In this document: positions 6,837 to 9,319 of the stretch, one piece after another
How positions within the stretch are numbered: position 1 is the stretch's first letter
Layout of the letters: every line of letters starts with the position of its first letter
Source of the DNA: Spirochaetota bacterium
GTDB taxonomy: Bacteria; Spirochaetota; UBA4802; UB4802
Assembly: GCA_018399855.1 (NCBI GenBank)
Contig: JAGYNX010000060.1
Coordinates: forward strand, 1-9,319
Direction of reading: 5' to 3'
Length of the DNA stretch: 9,319 nt
Program-made: the position numbers and the translations under genes
Notes under the pieces: generated by a model
What the model was told of the DNA's origin: nothing
What the model saw: the letters and a program-made list of their open reading frames with translations, nothing else
Database searches by the model: none

Positions 6837-8561
6837 ATGAGCAATACACAAACTGATCCGGGAAAAGCCATACGCAACTTGTCCATAATAACAGGAGCCC
6901 TGGCATTCGGGTATGTCCTGTATTATTTTAATTACCTTGAAACCCCCAGTGCTGATTACATGAATAATTTTCTGCCCCGTGTAACTGAATACATGAAGGG
7001 TAACTTTCCCGGGAACTCTTTCAAGATACTACCCGTATACAATATACTCCTGGCATTGCTTACCCCCTTAAATCCCCTGGATACATTTGATCCGGTGTAT
7101 GTAACCGCAATCATAGTAAACCTTATACTTTTTGTTCCCTACCTGGCAGTTGTGTGGGCATTATACCGCAGGTGGCTTGCGGCTCCATACGCCCTGCTGG
7201 CCATGCTTTTTCTGTCAGCAAATATCTATACCGTGTATACGGCAATTAACGCGGAACTTGAGATGCTGCTCGCCCTGCTCATAGCCCTTACCATCTACTT
7301 CACCGTAAAGAATTCACGCCTGGCCTATCTCACATCCTGGCTTGCGGCAGGCACCAAGTGGGACGCGGTATTTACCGTACCGGCTGCCATGTACCGTGAT
7401 TTTTTCGAGAACAGAAAAAAGATTCTCGCCATTATTCTTGGCACACTGGCCTCTACCATCACCATATCCTGGATTTTGCTGATCATATACCAGAAAAGCG
7501 GGGCCGGAAATCACGCTTACGTGGAAGAAATCGCTCGACGCGGACCAAATATTTACAGGTATTTCATTGACTGCTACCTGGTGGTCTCCTCTTTTGTTGC
7601 CTGGATGGGAACCCATATCTATTATTCAGACATGTTTCTTCTCCAGGTTGTGCTTGCACTTTTGCTCCTGGTTTTCGGCATACTGGTGCTGGTCTCAGTA
7701 GTGTGGGGGGGTATACTTTTCATACGACTTCACTGGAGAAAACAGGTTCCCCTTCTCCTGGCAACAGGGGGCTTCCTTCTCGTCCACGTGGTGTACCAGA
7801 ACACGAAGGCACGATACGTGCTGCCGATACTATGGTTTCTCAACCTCTTTCTCTTTTATGGGTTACAGCAGGGGCTCATCCCTTTCATGGCCAAAAAATT
7901 GAACAATATTAACGAAAAGCATAGAAAGAAACTCGCCATCACCGCTTTTGCCCTGGGCCTGGCCGTGTTTACGTTCGCTTCATCGTTTACCCTGCTGGAT
8001 GCGGGCATTCTTCCCTATGCCTGGGCTCTTGCCTTTACCGCCGCGGGTGTAATCACGGTTCGCTTCACCACCGGCGCAGGCAACAATACCATCCTGGCCT
8101 CCGCCCTGGTCTTCGGTATATTGTTTTCATTCATGACAGGCTACGGCACCAGGACAATGGACCATTACAGCCTGCGAAGGGTTGAATTCAAAAAAGCCGG
8201 TACGTGGTATCGCCAGCACGGCACGAAGGGGGACAAGATGCTTATCAGCGAAACCAACGTGGCCATGTATTACAGCGGTCTTGAAAGGAGCCGGTTTGTT
8301 CAGTCCAGGAAACTGCAAAGCCACACCATGCAGGGTGTAGTGAAGGAATGTACCCAGAAGGGCATCTCACTGGTCTTTATCGATGATTTTTACATACGGC
8401 GCCTCAAGATCGGGGACAAGAATGCCCTCATGCGAAATGCCGCAACCCTGAAGATGATCCGTGAAAATGCTGCAGATAACCCGCATTTTGATCACATCAC
8501 AACCTTTGCCACAGGGGATGACATCAAAAGTCGACTATACAGGTTTTCACCGAACAAATGA
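6837..8561 (+). CDS. Second GT-C-like polytopic membrane glycosyltransferase
   Basis: From the preferred start the protein has 574 residues, with about ten or more hydrophobic segments and a soluble C-terminal tail from about 440. It shares the architecture of the 4098 gene: an acidic residue in the first external loop (D40 in TPSADYM), YTAINAELEM with E140 at the end of a helix, AAGTKWDAVF (170-179), and ARY at 325-327 before a late helix. The tail opens with FKKAGTWYRQH, matching the position of the YRAEDWMQQH segment in the first enzyme, so the two are probably distant paralogues with different sugars or acceptors. An ATG at 6819 opens the same frame six codons earlier, but AGAGGT (6823-6828) stands eight bases before the ATG at 6837, whereas 6819 has no good ribosome site. 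The gene follows the hydrolase after 29 bases and is probably cotranscribed. Activity is inferred from architecture; sequence motifs alone are weak. Confidence 0.78.
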   Translation: MSNTQTDPGKAIRNLSIITGALAFGYVLYYFNYLETPSADYMNNFLPRVTEYMKGNFPGNSFKILPVYNILLALLTPLNPLDTFDPVYVTAIIVNLILFVPYLAVVWALYRRWLAAPYALLAMLFLSANIYTVYTAINAELEMLLALLIALTIYFTVKNSRLAYLTSWLAAGTKWDAVFTVPAAMYRDFFENRKKILAIILGTLASTITISWILLIIYQKSGAGNHAYVEEIARRGPNIYRYFIDCYLVVSSFVAWMGTHIYYSDMFLLQVVLALLLLVFGILVLVSVVWGGILFIRLHWRKQVPLLLATGGFLLVHVVYQNTKARYVLPILWFLNLFLFYGLQQGLIPFMAKKLNNINEKHRKKLAITAFALGLAVFTFASSFTLLDAGILPYAWALAFTAAGVITVRFTTGAGNNTILASALVFGILFSFMTGYGTRTMDHYSLRRVEFKKAGTWYRQHGTKGDKMLISETNVAMYYSGLERSRFVQSRKLQSHTMQGVVKECTQKGISLVFIDDFYIRRLKIGDKNALMRNAATLKMIRENAADNPHFDHITTFATGDDIKSRLYRFSPNK

Positions 8562-8568
8562 TACCCAA

Positions 8569-8599
8569 TGTTGCATTTATGCAGCGATTATCTGTTGCA
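8569..8599 (+). repeat. Paired TGTTGCA repeats with a TGCAT-TT-ATGCA dyad
   Basis: TGTTGCA occurs at 8569-8575 and again at 8593-8599, 24 bases apart. The first copy runs into the inverted repeat TGCAT (8572-8576), TT, ATGCA (8579-8583). The block lies in the 206-base gap before the GT4 gene, just after the stop of the second membrane transferase, and could be a regulator site. TGTTGCATTT is also found on the minus strand upstream of phosphofructokinase. Confidence 0.3.
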
Positions 8600-8602
8600 A
8601 AT

Positions 8603-8622
8603 ATGATACATTGTATCCTCGT
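8603..8622 (+). repeat. 20-base element, copy 2 (upstream of GT4 gene)
   Basis: ATGATACATTGTATCCTCGT matches the minus strand at 4000-3981 in 17 of 20 positions. In this copy the core GATACA-T-TGTATC (8605-8617) is a perfect dyad, which suits a dimeric DNA-binding protein. The copy lies about 145 bases ahead of the GT4 start codon. Confidence 0.4.
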
Positions 8623-8722
8623 AATTATGGGTACAGACCGAAACCAGCTTATTTTATTATTGTGGCCCATAACCCTTCGTAATATCAGCACTTAAAACGC
8701 CTCCATATTCTTGTTCGGCACG

Positions 8723-8739
8723 ATTAATGCTTCATTAAT
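8723..8739. promoter_or_regulatory. Perfect inverted repeat ATTAATG-CTT-CATTAAT upstream of GT4 gene
   Basis: Seven-base arms separated by three bases lie 28 bases ahead of the GT4 start codon. A TTGTTC hexamer at 8711-8716 would be a poor -35 for a -10 falling inside the right arm, so the dyad could overlap a promoter and act as an operator. The stem has only one GC pair per arm and no T tract, so it is not a terminator. Confidence 0.4.
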
Positions 8740-8767
8740 AGTTTCACAGTGTTAGAAGAGGAATGGT

Positions 8768-9319
8768 ATGAACAAAGGAAAAAAAATCAAGGTAGCGCTA
8801 TTTTCAGATATTCTCCGTGAGAATATAGACGGGGTTACATATACCCTGTACAATATTATTGATCGAATCCCAAAGGATGAGTTTGACTACCTTTTTATAA
8901 CGGCTTATCCCCCCGATGACAGGGAAAGGGTGCCTTTTAAAGTTGAAACCTGTAATTACGTGCGTTTCCCGCTGTACAAGGACTACCCGCTGGCTCTTCC
9001 ATTTTTCAACGGAAAACTTGAGAAGGCCCTCGAGGAATTTCAGCCTGATGTTATCCATTTTACTACGCCGGCACTACTGGGCCGTTACGCGTTGAAATAC
9101 GGCCTGAAGAATAATATACCGGTTTTCAGCACCTATCACACCCACTACCTTGCGTATATTGACTACTATCTGAATTTTATTCCCGGGCTGGCCAGGGCCG
9201 CGAAGGCGTTGGTGCGAAAAATCACCGTATGGTTTTATAACCAGTGCGATCTTACCTTTGTCCCAACCCAGCCCATCAAGGATGAACTTAAAGATGCAGG
9301 GGTGTATGAAGACGGCATG
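8768..9319 (+). CDS. GT4-family (GT-B fold) glycosyltransferase, N-terminal part, cut by window edge
   Basis: The ATG at 8768 has GAGG at 8758-8761, six bases upstream, and opens 184 codons that run off the right edge. The N-terminal Rossmann domain is clear: KVALFSD (8-14), the DGVTYTLYN loop (21-29) matching the GV-x-x-T-L start of the family, DVIHFTTPALLGRYAL (94-109), VFSTYHTHY (119-127) and LTFVPT (162-167), the strand that leads to the inter-domain hinge. The HFTTP and STYHTHY pair resembles lipid-directed GT4 enzymes such as diacylglycerol or sulfoquinovosyl transferases and mannosyl transferases. These use a nucleotide sugar at the cytoplasmic membrane face. The donor-binding C-terminal domain with its E-x7-E motif is outside the window, so sugar and acceptor cannot be judged. 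It is probably transcribed from its own promoter in the 206-base gap, although it may share a pathway with the two membrane transferases upstream. Confidence 0.9.
   Translation, partial: MNKGKKIKVALFSDILRENIDGVTYTLYNIIDRIPKDEFDYLFITAYPPDDRERVPFKVETCNYVRFPLYKDYPLALPFFNGKLEKALEEFQPDVIHFTTPALLGRYALKYGLKNNIPVFSTYHTHYLAYIDYYLNFIPGLARAAKALVRKITVWFYNQCDLTFVPTQPIKDELKDAGVYEDGM

Noticed and set aside
8461..8682. 73-codon open frame reaching into the gap before the GT4 gene
   Set aside because: Most of it overlaps the end of the second membrane transferase in another frame, there is no convincing ribosome site, and the composition is not protein-like.
1..9319. CRISPR array, transposon ends, tRNA or rRNA genes, defence or toxin-antitoxin system
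   Set aside because: I saw no regularly spaced repeats, no transposase or integrase frame, no tRNA-like clover leaf and no toxin-sized gene pair; the gaps are all shorter than about 210 bases.

Overview
The window is an ordinary-looking bacterial chromosomal segment of roughly balanced base composition. It encodes seven proteins with recognisable folds, plus several regulatory-looking intergenic elements. I see no RNA genes, insertion sequences, phage genes or CRISPR arrays. The organism cannot be fixed from sequence alone. The phosphofructokinase belongs to the long-chain lineage shared by plants, trypanosomes, spirochaetes and some other bacteria. Together with the polytopic sugar transferases that carry C-terminal soluble tails, this fits an envelope-rich bacterium such as a spirochaete or a related anaerobe. 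That assignment is low confidence.

Layout. Positions 1-703 (minus) hold the N-terminal 234 codons of an M20 metallopeptidase or deacylase that runs off the left edge. It overlaps the stop of an upstream GNAT acetyltransferase (700-1194, minus) in an ATGA junction, so the two form a coupled pair. Divergent from them, 1388-2614 (plus) encodes an M28 zinc peptidase with membrane helices inserted inside its catalytic domain. It meets 6-phosphofructokinase (2611-3921, minus) tail to tail, and the two stop codons share one CTAG. Divergent from the kinase, with about 176 bases between, a plus-strand group runs from 4098: a GT-C membrane glycosyltransferase starting at TTG, a membrane-anchored alpha/beta hydrolase with Asp in place of the usual Ser nucleophile (5794-6807), and a second GT-C-like membrane protein (6837-8561). 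After a 206-base gap, 8768 starts a GT4 glycosyltransferase cut by the right edge.

How it may work together. The right half is probably an envelope glycan or glycolipid locus. A cytoplasmic GT4 enzyme would build a glycosylated lipid or donor, two GT-C transferases would use polyprenyl-phosphate sugars at the outer face of the membrane, and the anchored hydrolase would act on the product or its acyl groups there. This is inference from gene order. The left half is metabolic and proteolytic, with no evident link to the glycan genes.

The items most worth a second look are the Asp-nucleophile hydrolase placed between two GT-C genes, the M28 peptidase interrupted by membrane helices, the mixed ATP/PPi signature of the phosphofructokinase, and a 17-of-20-base element shared by the intergenic regions upstream of the kinase and the GT4 gene. 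Nothing here amounts to clear proof of a new system.
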